64,000 nucleotides of DNA. It comes from an uncultured Pseudomonadales bacterium (GTDB lineage: Bacteria > Pseudomonadota > Gammaproteobacteria > Pseudomonadales > Balneatricaceae). Shown in pieces: positions 32,611 through 43,174 of this stretch. The stretch lies in assembly GCA_943787595.1 (NCBI GenBank), contig CALSNA010000005.1:396262-460261 (forward strand), written 5' to 3'. The notes under the pieces are model-generated. The model was not told where the DNA came from and did no database searches. It saw nothing but the letters and a program-made list of their open reading frames with translations. The translations under genes and the position numbers were made by a program. Position 1 is the first letter of the stretch. Each line of letters starts with the position of its first letter.

Positions 32611-33501
32611 ATGAACCAGAGCTTATCCCCCGGAGGAAAATTTCGGGCTGCCATCACGGCTAACCAGCCATTGCAGATCGTAGGCACTGTTAATGCTTAT
32701 ACAGCTATGATGGCGCAAAAGGTTGGCCACCAGGCTATTTACCTTTCCGGAGCCGGGGTTGCAAATGCTTCCTATGGGCTACCCGATTTGGGACTTACCA
32801 GCCTGCCTGAAGTATTAACAGACGTCAGCCGTATTACCGCAGTTTCAGATTTGCCACTGTTGGTTGATATTGATACAGGCTGGGGTGGAGCTTTTAACAT
32901 CGCGCGCACTGTAAAAGCCATAGAGAAAGCTGGTGCAGCAGCTATCCACATTGAAGACCAGGTATCACAGAAGCGTTGTGGCCACAGACCTAATAAAGCT
33001 ATCGTGAGCAAAGCTGAAATGACCGATCGGGTTAAGGCTGCGGTTGATGCGCGTGCAGAAGAGGATTTTTTTGTTATGGCGCGCACTGATGCCTTTCAAA
33101 AAGAAGGCCTGGACGCCGCACTGGATCGAGCACAAGCCTGTGTTGCAGCTGGTGCAGATGCTATTTTTGCCGAAGCAGTACATGAATTAAGCGATTACCA
33201 TGCCTTCACCCAAGCACTTGAGGTACCCGTGCTAGCTAATATCACTGAATTTGGTGCAACACCCCTATACAACTGCGAAACACTGGCTCAAGTGGGTATT
33301 CAACTGGTGCTGTATCCTTTGAGCGCCTTTCGCGCTATGAACAAAGCCGCTCTTAATGTTTATCAGCATCTGCTGGACGATGGGCACCAGCAAGAGGTAC
33401 TGGATACCATGCAGACCCGTATGGAATTATATGAATTCCTTGACTATCACGCATTCGAAACCAAGCTAGATCAGCTGTTTGCAGCTGGCAAAAATCTGTA
33501 G
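32611..33501 (+). CDS. prpB: 2-methylisocitrate lyase
   Basis: 296 residues, identical in length to E. coli PrpB. It splits 2-methylisocitrate into succinate and pyruvate, the last step of propionate oxidation by the methylcitrate cycle. Isocitrate lyase superfamily signature KRCGH (in [12 protein letters not shown]), metal-binding [11 protein letters not shown] and IHIEDQ are present. ATG 32611 has GGAG six bases upstream; the two in-frame starts just before (TTG, ATG at 32596-32599) are less likely. First gene of prpB-prpC-acnD-prpF. Confidence 0.97.
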   Translation: MNQSLSPGGKFRAAITANQPLQIVGTVNAYTAMMAQKVGHQAIYLSGAGVANASYGLPDLGLTSLPEVLTDVSRITAVSDLPLLVDIDTGWGGAFNIARTVKAIEKAGAAAIHIEDQVSQKRCGHRPNKAIVSKAEMTDRVKAAVDARAEEDFFVMARTDAFQKEGLDAALDRAQACVAAGADAIFAEAVHELSDYHAFTQALEVPVLANITEFGATPLYNCETLAQVGIQLVLYPLSAFRAMNKAALNVYQHLLDDGHQQEVLDTMQTRMELYEFLDYHAFETKLDQLFAAGKNL

Positions 33502-33532
33502 TACGTACTGCATAATAAGAAGGACAATTAAG

Positions 33533-34660
33533 ATGGCTCATAAAAAACTTTCTGGTGCTGGCCTGCGTGGTCAGTCTGCTGGTTCTACTGCCCTTTGCAC
33601 TGTAGGCAAAACCGGCACTGGCTTGAGTTACCGTGGTTATGATATTACTGAATTAGCCGCTAAGGCGCGATTCGAAGAGGTAGCCCACTTATTGCTTAAG
33701 GGCCACTTGCCCAGCCAAGGGGAACTGGATGCCTATATCAGCAAGCTGGTGGCACTGCGCAGTTTACCTGAAGCCTTAAAAGCGGTCCTGGAACAGATTC
33801 CTGCGGATGCCCATCCCATGGATGTAATTCGTACGGGCTGTTCTATGCTGGGAAATCTGGAAATGGAGCAAAGCTTTGCCTATCAACAGACAGTAACAGA
33901 TCGAATGCTCGGCCTATTCCCTGCCATAATATGTTACTGGTATCGCTTCAGCCATGATGGCGTTCGTATCAATACCGCAACTGATGATACCTCCATTGGA
34001 GCCTACTTCCTGCATCTACTGCATGATCGTAAGCCCAGTAACTTGCACGAGCAAGTCATGCATGTATCCTTGATACTGTACGCTGAACATGAGTTTAACG
34101 CCTCAACCTTCGCGGCTCGAGTTTGTGGCTCAACCCTGTCTGACATGCATTCTTGTATAACTGCCGCTATCGGTACCCTTAGAGGCCCCCTGCACGGTGG
34201 TGCCAATGAAGCCGCCATGGAAATGATTGCAAAATGGAATACACCTGATGAAGCTGAAGCAGCCATTATGGCAATGTTGGCTCGCAAGGAAAAAATCATG
34301 GGTTTTGGTCATGCCATCTATCGTGAATCCGACCCACGCAGTATTATTATCAAGCAATGGGCTGAAAAATTGGCAGATGCAGCAGGTGATACCAAGCTTT
34401 ATCCTGTATCAGTGCGTTGTGAAGAAGTCATGTGGCGGGAAAAGAAATTATTCTGCAATGCAGACTTTTTTCACGCTGCTACATATAACTTTATGGGCAT
34501 TCCTACCAAGCTGTTCACGCCTATTTTTGTTATGTCACGCTTGACAGGCTGGGCAAGCCACGTCATGGAACAGCGTCAAAATAACCGCATTATCCGTCCC
34601 AGTGCTGATTACATCGGACTGGATACAGCACATTGGGTTGATATTGAAGACCGTGTATAG
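33533..34660 (+). CDS. prpC: 2-methylcitrate synthase
   Basis: 375 residues. It condenses propionyl-CoA with oxaloacetate. Citrate synthase family with the prpC-type N-terminus MAHKKLSGAGLRGQSAGSTALCTVG. Active-site regions: GPLHGGANEAAMEM, MGFGHAIYRESDPR (catalytic His) and the Asp region FCNADFFHAATYNFMGIP. AAGGA precedes ATG 33533. It lies 31 bases after prpB. Confidence 0.97.
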   Translation: MAHKKLSGAGLRGQSAGSTALCTVGKTGTGLSYRGYDITELAAKARFEEVAHLLLKGHLPSQGELDAYISKLVALRSLPEALKAVLEQIPADAHPMDVIRTGCSMLGNLEMEQSFAYQQTVTDRMLGLFPAIICYWYRFSHDGVRINTATDDTSIGAYFLHLLHDRKPSNLHEQVMHVSLILYAEHEFNASTFAARVCGSTLSDMHSCITAAIGTLRGPLHGGANEAAMEMIAKWNTPDEAEAAIMAMLARKEKIMGFGHAIYRESDPRSIIIKQWAEKLADAAGDTKLYPVSVRCEEVMWREKKLFCNADFFHAATYNFMGIPTKLFTPIFVMSRLTGWASHVMEQRQNNRIIRPSADYIGLDTAHWVDIEDRV

Positions 34661-34725
34661 AACCGATATAAACATTTTTGCAGGATTTATTACCACTGTA
34701 TTCTCAGACGGGATGCTCAAATACT

Positions 34726-37320
34726 ATGAATAGCAATTATAAAACCGATCTGCCCAATACAAAACTGAAGTATTTTGATACTCGCGCCGCCATTGATTCA
34801 ATCCAGCCAGGTGCCTATGCAACGCTACCATACACTGCCAAAATACTTGCTGAACAACTGGTGCGATGCTGTGATTCAACTGTACTGACCGCAAGCTTAC
34901 AGCAGATCATTACACGCCAGCGTGAGTTAGATTTTCCCTGGTATCCAGCCCGAGTAGTATGCCATGATATACTTGGCCAAACTGCACTGGTTGACTTGGC
35001 TGGCTTGCGCGACGCCATTGCCAAACAAGGAGGCGATCCAGCCCAGGTGAATCCAGTTGTACCCACTCAGTTAATCGTCGACCATTCCCTGGCGGTTGAA
35101 CATGGTGGTGATGACCCAAATGCGTTTGCCAAGAACCGTGCCATTGAAGATCGTCGCAATGACGACCGGTTTCACTTTATTGAATGGACTAAGACTGCTT
35201 TCAAGAACGTACATGTAATTCCAGCTGGCAATGGCATTATGCACCAGATTAACTTGGAAAAAATGTCGCCGGTAATTCAACAGCGAGGCGCATTGGCATT
35301 TCCCGATACCTGCATTGGCACCGATAGTCATACGCCCCATGTGAATGCTTTGGGTGTGATTGCCATTGGTGTCGGGGGTTTGGAAGCTGAAAATGTTATG
35401 CTGGGACGAGCATCCATGATGCGCTTGCCAAATATCATCGGAGTCGAACTGACTGGACAACGACAGTTGGGTATTACGGCTACTGATATTGTCTTGGCTC
35501 TAACTGAGTTTCTGAGACAACAACAAGTGGTATCAGCCTATCTGGAATTCTTTGGCACAGGTGCCCGCGCACTGAGTATTGGCGACCGTGCAACCATCGC
35601 TAATATGACCCCTGAATTTGGTGCTTCTGCCGGGATGTTCTATATTGATGAAGCAACCATCGACTATTTAAAACTAACAGGTCGTGCGCCAGAGCAAGTG
35701 GCACTGGTAGAAAATTACGCCAGGACTGCTGGATTATGGAGTGACGCGATGGTGAGCGCTGAATACGAACGGGTATTGACCTTTAATCTATCTACAGTGG
35801 GCCGTAATATGGCTGGCCCTTCCCATCCTCACCGACGACTGCCAACAGCTGAGCTGAAAAGCCGTGGCGTGGCTGGAGACTGGCAACAGCAAGCTGGCCA
35901 AATACCCGATGGCGCAGTGATTATTGCCGCCATTACTAGTTGTACCAATACCAGTAATCCACGTAATGTAGTGGCCGCAGGTTTACTGGCCCGTAATGCC
36001 AACCGGCTGGGCCTGGTGCGCAAACCCTGGGTAAAAACATCCTTTGCACCAGGATCAAAGGTAGCCAAACTGTATTTGGAACAGTGTAAATTACTAGCTG
36101 AATTGGAACAATTGGGATTTGGGATTGTGGGTTATGCATGTACCACCTGTAACGGCATGAGCGGCGCTCTAGATCCTGCGATCGAGCAAGAAGTGATTGA
36201 GCACGATATCCATACCACTGCCGTGCTATCTGGCAATCGTAATTTTGATGGCCGCATCCACCCCTATGCCAAGCAAGCTTTTCTGGCTTCACCACCATTA
36301 GTGGTAGCCTATGCTATTGCCGGCACGATACGCGTTGATATTGAACGAGATGCACTGGGACAAGATGCACAGGGTAATGCTGTAACTCTGCAAGACATCT
36401 GGCCTGATGACGATGAAATTGATGCCATAGTTGCCAGCAGTGTCAAGCCTGAGCAGTTTAACCAAATTTATATTCCCATGTTTGATCTCGAGACCATAAC
36501 CCCCGCTGCGAGCCCATTATATGAATGGCGCCCACAAAGTACCTACATAAGGCGCCCTCCCTATTGGGACGGTGCCTTAACCAAGGTGCGCAGTCTTAAA
36601 GGCATGCGTCCACTTGCTATCTTGGGCGACAATATCACTACTGATCATCTGTCACCTTCTAACGCTATTTTGGCTGACAGTGCAGCTGGTGAATACCTGA
36701 CCAAGATGGGTCTGCCAGAAGTAGACTTTAATTCTTATGCCACTCACCGTGGTGACCACCTAACCGCCCAGCGAGCAACCTTAGCCAACCCCAAACTGAT
36801 TAATGAAATGTGTTGTGATGACCAGGGCCGGGTTATGCAAGGTTCGCTGGCACGTATCGAACCGGAAGGACAACAGACACGTATGTGGGAAGCCATAGAA
36901 ACCTACATGGCACGCCAACAGCCATTGATTGTTGTTGCAGGGGCAGATTATGGCCAGGGCTCATCACGTGACTGGGCGGCCAAGGGCGTGCGGCTAGCCG
37001 GAGTAGAAGCCATTGTTGCTGAAGGATTTGAACGCATACACCGCACTAATCTAGTGGGTATGGGTATACTGCCACTAGAATTCAAACACGGAACCGATCG
37101 CCATACCTATCAGATCAATGGTACCGAAACTTTTGACGTAATTGGTCAGCCAATGCCACAAGCCGATCTGACTCTGGTCATTCATCGAACTGACAGTGCA
37201 CCTATCGAAGTCCCAGTAACCTGTCGTCTGGATACCGCTGAAGAGGTCACCGTCTACACTGCTGGTGGCATATTACAGCGTTTTGCCCAAGACTTTCTGG
37301 AAACCACATTAGAGCAATAA
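34726..37320 (+). CDS. acnD: 2-methylcitrate dehydratase, Fe/S-dependent (AcnD)
   Basis: 864 residues. An aconitase-like dehydratase that, with PrpF, replaces PrpD. Cluster ligands appear as AAITSCTNTSNP (about residue 405) and YACTTCNGMSG (about 472). The swivel domain shows GADYGQGSSRDWAAKG and the ILGDNITTDHLSPS signature. The start MNSNYKTDLPNTKLKYFDTR at 34726 matches the family; the frame extends 16 codons further to a TTG. prpF follows after only four bases. Confidence 0.96.
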   Translation: MNSNYKTDLPNTKLKYFDTRAAIDSIQPGAYATLPYTAKILAEQLVRCCDSTVLTASLQQIITRQRELDFPWYPARVVCHDILGQTALVDLAGLRDAIAKQGGDPAQVNPVVPTQLIVDHSLAVEHGGDDPNAFAKNRAIEDRRNDDRFHFIEWTKTAFKNVHVIPAGNGIMHQINLEKMSPVIQQRGALAFPDTCIGTDSHTPHVNALGVIAIGVGGLEAENVMLGRASMMRLPNIIGVELTGQRQLGITATDIVLALTEFLRQQQVVSAYLEFFGTGARALSIGDRATIANMTPEFGASAGMFYIDEATIDYLKLTGRAPEQVALVENYARTAGLWSDAMVSAEYERVLTFNLSTVGRNMAGPSHPHRRLPTAELKSRGVAGDWQQQAGQIPDGAVIIAAITSCTNTSNPRNVVAAGLLARNANRLGLVRKPWVKTSFAPGSKVAKLYLEQCKLLAELEQLGFGIVGYACTTCNGMSGALDPAIEQEVIEHDIHTTAVLSGNRNFDGRIHPYAKQAFLASPPLVVAYAIAGTIRVDIERDALGQDAQGNAVTLQDIWPDDDEIDAIVASSVKPEQFNQIYIPMFDLETITPAASPLYEWRPQSTYIRRPPYWDGALTKVRSLKGMRPLAILGDNITTDHLSPSNAILADSAAGEYLTKMGLPEVDFNSYATHRGDHLTAQRATLANPKLINEMCCDDQGRVMQGSLARIEPEGQQTRMWEAIETYMARQQPLIVVAGADYGQGSSRDWAAKGVRLAGVEAIVAEGFERIHRTNLVGMGILPLEFKHGTDRHTYQINGTETFDVIGQPMPQADLTLVIHRTDSAPIEVPVTCRLDTAEEVTVYTAGGILQRFAQDFLETTLEQ

Positions 37321-37324
37321 ACCA

Positions 37325-38506
37325 ATGGACTTGACACCACAAATCCGGGTACCAGCAACCTACATGCGTGGCGGTACCAGCAAGGGGATTTTTTTCCATC
37401 TAGACGACTTGCCATTGACCTGCCAAGTACCAGGTCCAGACCGTGATGCCTTACTACTGCGGGTAATGGGCAGCCCTGATCCCTACGGAAAACAGATTGA
37501 TGGCATGGGGGGCGCTACCTCAAGTACCAGTAAAGCTGCTATCATCTCCAGAAGCGAACGATCTGGGCATGATATCGACTACCTGTTTGGCCAAGTTGCC
37601 ATTGACAAAGCCCTGGTGGACTGGAGTGGTAATTGTGGTAATTTGAGTGCTGCAGTGGGTGCCTTTTCGATCTACAGTGGTCTGATTGATAATGATCGTA
37701 TACCCACCAATGGTTTAGTACACATACGCATCTGGCAAGCCAATATTGGTAAAACTATTATAGTGCAGGTACCCATTACTGACGGTCAAGTTCAGGAAAC
37801 AGGCGATTTTATACTGGATGGCGTTACCTTTCCTGCTGCTGAATTGGAGGTAACGTTTATGGATCCGGCCAGTGGCAATGCCTTATTTCCTACTGGTAAT
37901 CTAGTGGATCAACTGACAGTTCCTGGACTGGGTATTATTAATGCCACTCTCATTGATGCTGGGATCCCCACCATATTTATCAATGCCCAAGACATTGACT
38001 ACAACGGTACTGAATTACAGGACGAAATTAATCGCGATAGCAAAGCCCTGGAAAAGTTTGAAGCTATTCGTGCTCATGGCGCTGTCACTATGGGATTAAT
38101 CAAGCATATATCTGAAGCCAGCTACCGCCAGCATATACCTAAGATTGCTTTTGTTGCTCCACCAGCTGCATATATTGCTTCAAATGGTCAATTGGTTGCG
38201 CAAAGTGAAGTGGAACTACTGGTTAGGGCTCTATCTATGGGCCAGCTTCACCATGCAATGATGGGTACTGCAGCCGTTGCTATTGCCACTGCGGCCACTA
38301 TTCCCGGCACCTTGGTTAATCAGGCTGCCAGCGGCGACAGCCTCAACAGTGTGTGTTTTGGACACCCATCGGGCACCCTGAAAGTGGGCGCTGAAACCCA
38401 TTTTATGAATGGTCGATGGCAAGTCCATCGGGTTGTAATGAGCCGTAGCGCACGAATTTTGATGGAAGGCTGGGTCAGGGTGGCCTCAAATACACAATTA
38501 CATTAA
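37325..38506 (+). CDS. prpF: 2-methylaconitate cis-trans isomerase PrpF
   Basis: 393 residues. It isomerises the 2-methylaconitate made by AcnD so that it can be rehydrated. DAP-epimerase-like fold with the PrpF start VPATYMRGGTSKGIFF and the conserved WSGNCGNLSAAVGAFSIYSG (in parts) and FGHPSGTL segments. acnD-prpF adjacency is the diagnostic arrangement for this version of the methylcitrate cycle. No prpD, prpE or prpR accompanies it. Confidence 0.97.
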   Translation: MDLTPQIRVPATYMRGGTSKGIFFHLDDLPLTCQVPGPDRDALLLRVMGSPDPYGKQIDGMGGATSSTSKAAIISRSERSGHDIDYLFGQVAIDKALVDWSGNCGNLSAAVGAFSIYSGLIDNDRIPTNGLVHIRIWQANIGKTIIVQVPITDGQVQETGDFILDGVTFPAAELEVTFMDPASGNALFPTGNLVDQLTVPGLGIINATLIDAGIPTIFINAQDIDYNGTELQDEINRDSKALEKFEAIRAHGAVTMGLIKHISEASYRQHIPKIAFVAPPAAYIASNGQLVAQSEVELLVRALSMGQLHHAMMGTAAVAIATAATIPGTLVNQAASGDSLNSVCFGHPSGTLKVGAETHFMNGRWQVHRVVMSRSARILMEGWVRVASNTQLH

Positions 38507-39111
38507 ATGACCGTGTCTTGCCAGATAAACCATATAGCGTGTCATTTGACTATCATATTTTCCCAAGATTTCTGCAATATGTCCCTAACTGGCACAAAAA
38601 ATAAAGCTATGGCCTAGCAATGCGGGCAGTTGGCCAGTACTGACAACGGTATTTGACCTCAATAGCCCAATTGGCTACAGTGGGCATAATCGTATTGAGT
38701 AAATTCATTCAGTCTTGAAACAAACACTGGGCCAGTTCAAAGCAATGGCAAAAGTCATCTGAAACACGTTAAGCAACCTAGCATTTGGTTTGCTGAACCT
38801 AAGCAGGCCAGTTGCTGTAACTACCCAGCCAAGGCTGGCAGTATGAATTAATATCTACCAATGACCAACTGAGCGATGCACACCGTTTTCGTTAAATGAC
38901 ACATGTACAAGGCGATCAATATCTTTTGAGCCTGATTCATTGTGAGATATACACGAACATATTGTCTCTCAACAATGCAGCCAATCAATAATCACGTGCC
39001 TCTTGTAACAAAGCAGCAATAAGTGCCATAACCAATGCCGTGCATAAAGCAACAGTGTCATTACATACCCGTACCATACTACTATTGTGTAGTCTTACTG
39101 GGAAAAGAACG
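38507..39111. other. Gap between prpF and acetoacetyl-CoA synthetase
   Basis: About 600 bases with no recognisable gene, RNA or strong hairpin. It presumably holds the promoter of the next gene. Confidence 0.5.
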
Positions 39112-41073
39112 ATGTCAACCCCTTTATGGAAACCTGATACAACGCGTATTACAACCAGCAACATGTGGCAGTTTATGCTCTCCACAAACCAAAAACATCA
39201 CTTAGAGTTACAAAATTACGCAGACCTACATGACTGGAGCGTCACCTGCCCAGAGATATTTTGGAGTGATTGGTGGGACTACGCAGGCATTATTGCACAT
39301 GGTAAGGGCGATACGATACTGGAAAATGGGCACCTCATGCCTGGTGCACGCTGGTTTCCAAATAGCCACCTGAATTACGCTGAAAATCTGTTGCAGTACC
39401 GTGATCAGCACACCGCATTGGTATTTTGCGGCGAAGACGGGGTACGCAATAGTATCAGTTATGCGGATCTCTATATCCGGGTAGCACAGTGTACTGCTGG
39501 CTTACAACGCCTGCAGTTAAAGCCTGGCGAACGGGTGACTGGATTTATGCCCAATATTATTGATACGGTAGTTGCCATGCTCGCCACCACAAGCCAGGGT
39601 GGCGTCTGGAGTTCGTGCTCCCCGGACTTTGGTATTCAAGGGGTACTGGATCGATTCGGCCAAATCAGACCCAGAGTGCTGTTTACCACCGACGGATATC
39701 GCTATAACGGTAAGCAGTTCAATTCTCTAAAACGGGTTGCCAAAATTACCGAACAAATCGATTCCATTGACATGGTTGTGGTGTGCGACTACTTAAATCA
39801 TCAAGCTGATCTGACTGAATTACAGCAACACATTGGTAATCGGGCACAGGCCTTCGCTGATTTTATAGATCCGTCAGCCCACCACATAGAGTTTGCAGTC
39901 ATGGAGTTTGCAGACCCACTTTACATTATGTATTCATCAGGCACCACTGGAACCCCCAAATGCATTGTCCACAGTATTGGTGGCACCCTGCTACAACACA
40001 CCAAGGAACACAGCCTGCATACAAATATCAATCGATATGACACCCTGTTTTTCTACACCACCTGTGGCTGGATGATGTGGAACTGGCTGGTTAGCGGTCT
40101 GGCTCAAGGCTGTACACTTGTCCTATATGACGGTTCTCCTTTTATTACCCCAGCCATTATGATGGATATGATCGTACAGGAACAAATCAGTGTATTTGGG
40201 ACGAGCACCAAATATATTGCTGCCTTGCAAAAAAAAGGGGTAAAACCAGCCCTTAGCCACGATCTAACCTCATTACACACCTTGCTCACCACAGGCTCAC
40301 CATTGGCCCATGAAAGTTATGATTATGTTTACCGTGAAATAAAAGCTGATCTACTGTTAGCATCTATCTCAGGTGGCACTGATATTATTTCCTGCTTCGC
40401 CCTGGGATGCCCACTGCTGCCAGTATATCAAGGCCAATTGCAATGTGCTGGCCTTGGCATGGCAGTTACTGTATTTGATGATGCAGGCCAATCAGTGATC
40501 CATAGTAAAGGGGAACTGGTCTGCACACATCCCTTCCCTTCAATGCCGATCTATTTTTGGGACGATATCGATAATTGCAAATATCAGGACGCCTATTTTA
40601 ATCAATATGACCATGTCTGGTCCCACGGCGATTATGCTGAAGTCACAGCACAGCAAGGTATCATCATTCATGGCCGCTCTGATGCTGTGTTAAACCCGGG
40701 TGGTGTACGTATCGGCACAGCAGAGATTTACCGCCAAGTGGAACAAATTACCAAAGTTATGGAGAGTATCGTGGTGAGCCAAAAATGGGCTGGAGATGAG
40801 CGCATTATTCTGTTTGTGGTGCTAGAACAGGGCCAGGCTTTGGACGCTGGGCTAACCAACACGATCAAACAGAGTATCCGTCATAATACAACCCCTCGCC
40901 ACGTCCCGGCTAAAGTGCTTCAAGTGGCAGATATTCCACGTACAATCAGTGGCAAGGTCGTGGAGTTGGCGGTGCGCAAGGTAATTCATGGTGAAGTTGT
41001 AACCAACAGGGATGCATTGGCTAATCCAGCTGCGTTGGAGTTATTTGTCAATCTACCCGCATTACAGACTTGA
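39112..41073 (+). CDS. Acetoacetyl-CoA synthetase (acetoacetate-CoA ligase)
   Basis: 653 residues. An adenylate-forming enzyme activating acetoacetate. Core motifs: YIMYSSGTTGTPKCIVH (AMP-binding P-loop, about residue 270), TTCGWMMWNWLVSGL, the SGGTDIISCF segment, HGRSDAVLNPGGVRIGTAEIY (A8 region) and RTISGKVVELAVRKV (catalytic Lys). Length and the WKPDTTRITTSNMWQF start fit AacS rather than PrpE or Acs. ATG 39112 has GGGAAAAG upstream. It may recover ketone-type intermediates; position after the propionate cluster is suggestive only. Confidence 0.92.
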   Translation: MSTPLWKPDTTRITTSNMWQFMLSTNQKHHLELQNYADLHDWSVTCPEIFWSDWWDYAGIIAHGKGDTILENGHLMPGARWFPNSHLNYAENLLQYRDQHTALVFCGEDGVRNSISYADLYIRVAQCTAGLQRLQLKPGERVTGFMPNIIDTVVAMLATTSQGGVWSSCSPDFGIQGVLDRFGQIRPRVLFTTDGYRYNGKQFNSLKRVAKITEQIDSIDMVVVCDYLNHQADLTELQQHIGNRAQAFADFIDPSAHHIEFAVMEFADPLYIMYSSGTTGTPKCIVHSIGGTLLQHTKEHSLHTNINRYDTLFFYTTCGWMMWNWLVSGLAQGCTLVLYDGSPFITPAIMMDMIVQEQISVFGTSTKYIAALQKKGVKPALSHDLTSLHTLLTTGSPLAHESYDYVYREIKADLLLASISGGTDIISCFALGCPLLPVYQGQLQCAGLGMAVTVFDDAGQSVIHSKGELVCTHPFPSMPIYFWDDIDNCKYQDAYFNQYDHVWSHGDYAEVTAQQGIIIHGRSDAVLNPGGVRIGTAEIYRQVEQITKVMESIVVSQKWAGDERIILFVVLEQGQALDAGLTNTIKQSIRHNTTPRHVPAKVLQVADIPRTISGKVVELAVRKVIHGEVVTNRDALANPAALELFVNLPALQT

Positions 41074-41110
41074 ACCTAAAATACAGTAATATGGATAACC
41101 ACACCAGTAT

Positions 41111-41746
41111 CTATTCGTAATAGGCTGAATAAACCCCTTGCGGCAACTCTGGATCAACTGGCATCTGATCTAAATAACAAGCTCGAATCAGGAATACCAC
41201 AGTAGCCACGATACCCCAGGACAAGCCAACCACAACACCAGCATCAATAATGGGACGCCAGGGTTGCGGCAAGTTTACCGCAATAGTGACAAACCCAATA
41301 ACCATCACCAATAGCGCCAAAGTAGTAAGGAATCTGCGACGACTGGAATAAACCAGGCCAATAGCATAGATGGGTGCTAAAATGACCAGCCACAGACAAG
41401 GATTATGTTTAAGCCAGATTAAACGTGCTGCAACGCGAGGAGAAAAGGCTCGCTGAAATCCTTTGTAGCCTTCCATATAGGCCATAAGCCCTAACCATAC
41501 TATCAGTATTATCCAATGCATGAGAGTCGCCGGGAAATCAAAAAATTCCTGAGCAACGAGACTCAGACGCAAAGTAGAATAAACCAGTAGACCAATACTA
41601 CCAATGGCACCCCATAAAAAACCGATCCATCCCACAATAACAAGCCTCAATAAACCTCTCCTACTTAAAAGGCGTGATTGTATCATACCAGAACATATGC
41701 CTGAAACAGATTCAAGGGATGGCTCAATTACATCAACAGTTAACAT
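41111..41746 (-). CDS. Unidentified membrane protein, about five TM segments
   Basis: 211 residues. I do not recognise the family. Hydrophobic segments lie at about residues 34-58, 74-92, 117-134, 139-157 and 166-186, with a charged, Arg-rich loop (KGFQRAFSPRVAARL) between the second and third and an SRRRF turn before the fourth. The C-terminus (DPELPQGVYSAYYE) is polar. The clean, well-spaced TM pattern and full use of the space downstream of the synthetase support a real gene. Convergent with acetoacetyl-CoA synthetase. Confidence 0.75.
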   Translation of the reverse strand: MLTVDVIEPSLESVSGICSGMIQSRLLSRRGLLRLVIVGWIGFLWGAIGSIGLLVYSTLRLSLVAQEFFDFPATLMHWIILIVWLGLMAYMEGYKGFQRAFSPRVAARLIWLKHNPCLWLVILAPIYAIGLVYSSRRRFLTTLALLVMVIGFVTIAVNLPQPWRPIIDAGVVVGLSWGIVATVVFLIRACYLDQMPVDPELPQGVYSAYYE

Positions 41747-42306
41747 GATCGATTAGCAAATCACCTGATATCAGCATTTCACAGCCGTCTGTTGTGGTCG
41801 TTAATTATCTTCATATATCAGAGGTGACCTATCAAGTTTGAGTGTACTACTTTTAGCTGTAAACGTGGAAACTACACTATCTTGATACATGCCTCAAAGC
41901 AATACATACGATTACAGCGTCCTCCATTACAAGATTCGGATAACATTGCATAGCATCGGCAAGTAATTTTCACTGCAATAGAGATTAAGATAGTTTTAGC
42001 AAGTTGGTGCTGATCGTGGCCCTGATGATTATCCAGTTCAGTACTTTATAAAACCACTTGCATTTAATGCCAAAATAAGATAAGTATCAACTACACTCAT
42101 TCAACCAGACCAGTCAACAAGCTATAAACAGTCACCGTTAACTGGTAGCAAATACCTGGCGACATGAGAATGGCATGGAAAAGCCAGAAATCTCTGCTAA
42201 AATGTATATTTTTTAAAGTTAGCATTGCCCATTTATATGAATATGCAGTGCATCACATTACGTAATATAATTACATCTGATGTTCAATAATATAGGAAAT
42301 CAGTCA
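41747..42306. other. Gap upstream of first secreted-family gene
   Basis: About 560 bases between divergent genes. A TATAAT (42266-42271) lies 36 bases before ATG 42307 and is a candidate -10 for that gene; no -35 match. Nothing else recognisable. Confidence 0.45.
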
Positions 42307-42948
42307 ATGCGCCACACTCATACACAGACAAAACCATGTTGGCAAACTAATACTGTAGCCAGAAAATACCCGTTCAAGCAACTATTTAACGTCACTGTGC
42401 TGACAACAATTGCATTATTAATGATGACTGCCAGTGCATTTGGGCTTAATTTAGAAGGCAATGCTAGTTTTGGTCAAATTAGCAATCAAGTAACTGTAAC
42501 AGTCAAAGGTAAATTGGATTTAAAAACTGAGTTGCCCGGCAGTACACAAAGGATTTGCATGCTGGATCGGTCGACAAGCCCAGCTGTAAATGTAACGATC
42601 ACAGCCGCAAATAATTATAGCACCTGTCAGTACAACTCTATGAGAACATCAGCATTAAAGCAAAACTGGCACTTCGTATTGTTCACAATAACGTCCATAT
42701 CCGGCAGTGCAACTACAGATACCACTACAACCACCATACTGTTGCCTACGGCATTGATAAGGGAAAATGAGTTTTATGAAATGGCACTCTACGATAAGAG
42801 GCATGTACAAATTAAATGGGCGACAGCTACCAGTAGTATCCCTGAAGAATTTATAGCTCAAGGTGCCGAAAATATTAAGGCAGATGTCGAAGTAAAGGTA
42901 TCAAAAATAAGAATAGACGGTCTATTTAGTAAGCAGGAAATATTATAG
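42307..42948 (+). CDS. Secreted protein of a novel three-member family, copy A
   Basis: 213 residues, no known family recognised. A long basic leader plus hydrophobic segment (about residues 28-44) ending TASAFG suggests signal-peptide export. The mature part has NQVTVTVKGKL (60-70), LKQNWHFVLF (117-126), TTTTILLPTAL then YEMALYDKRHVQIKW (140-171) and the C-terminal SKIRIDGLF (199-207). The same blocks occur in order in the genes at 60034 and 60869. Two Cys in the mature part (84 and 107) could pair, but the other copies lack them. Mostly predicted beta strands, Thr/Asn rich. ATG 42307 has AGGAA upstream; an earlier ATG at 42280 is possible. A terminator-like hairpin lies about 150 bases downstream. 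Confidence 0.8.
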   Translation: MRHTHTQTKPCWQTNTVARKYPFKQLFNVTVLTTIALLMMTASAFGLNLEGNASFGQISNQVTVTVKGKLDLKTELPGSTQRICMLDRSTSPAVNVTITAANNYSTCQYNSMRTSALKQNWHFVLFTITSISGSATTDTTTTTILLPTALIRENEFYEMALYDKRHVQIKWATATSSIPEEFIAQGAENIKADVEVKVSKIRIDGLFSKQEIL

Positions 42949-43096
42949 TCCATCTCATAATAACCAATGGCCCTGCTCCAGGGCATCTACTGATATTAGA
43001 CAGTACACCTCTGTAAATGTCAGACAGCAGAGACACGATTTCCTGAAAGTGTTAACAAGGTCTTTGCAAGAACCTTGAGCAAAGGCTGCATTACTT

Positions 43097-43128
43097 TGCC
43101 CCTGGGGCATGAATGGGGCAGTTTTTTT
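43097..43128 (+). terminator. Candidate rho-independent terminator after secreted copy A
   Basis: Stem tgcccc (43097-43102) with ggggca (43115-43120), followed by g and seven Ts. Only six pairs, but GC-rich and correctly followed by a T run. It lies about 150 bases after the copy A stop and before the convergent LysR remnant. Confidence 0.5.
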
Positions 43129-43174
43129 ATTTTTCATGCCGATAAGTCTTAGTGTTGCTATATTGATAAACTTA

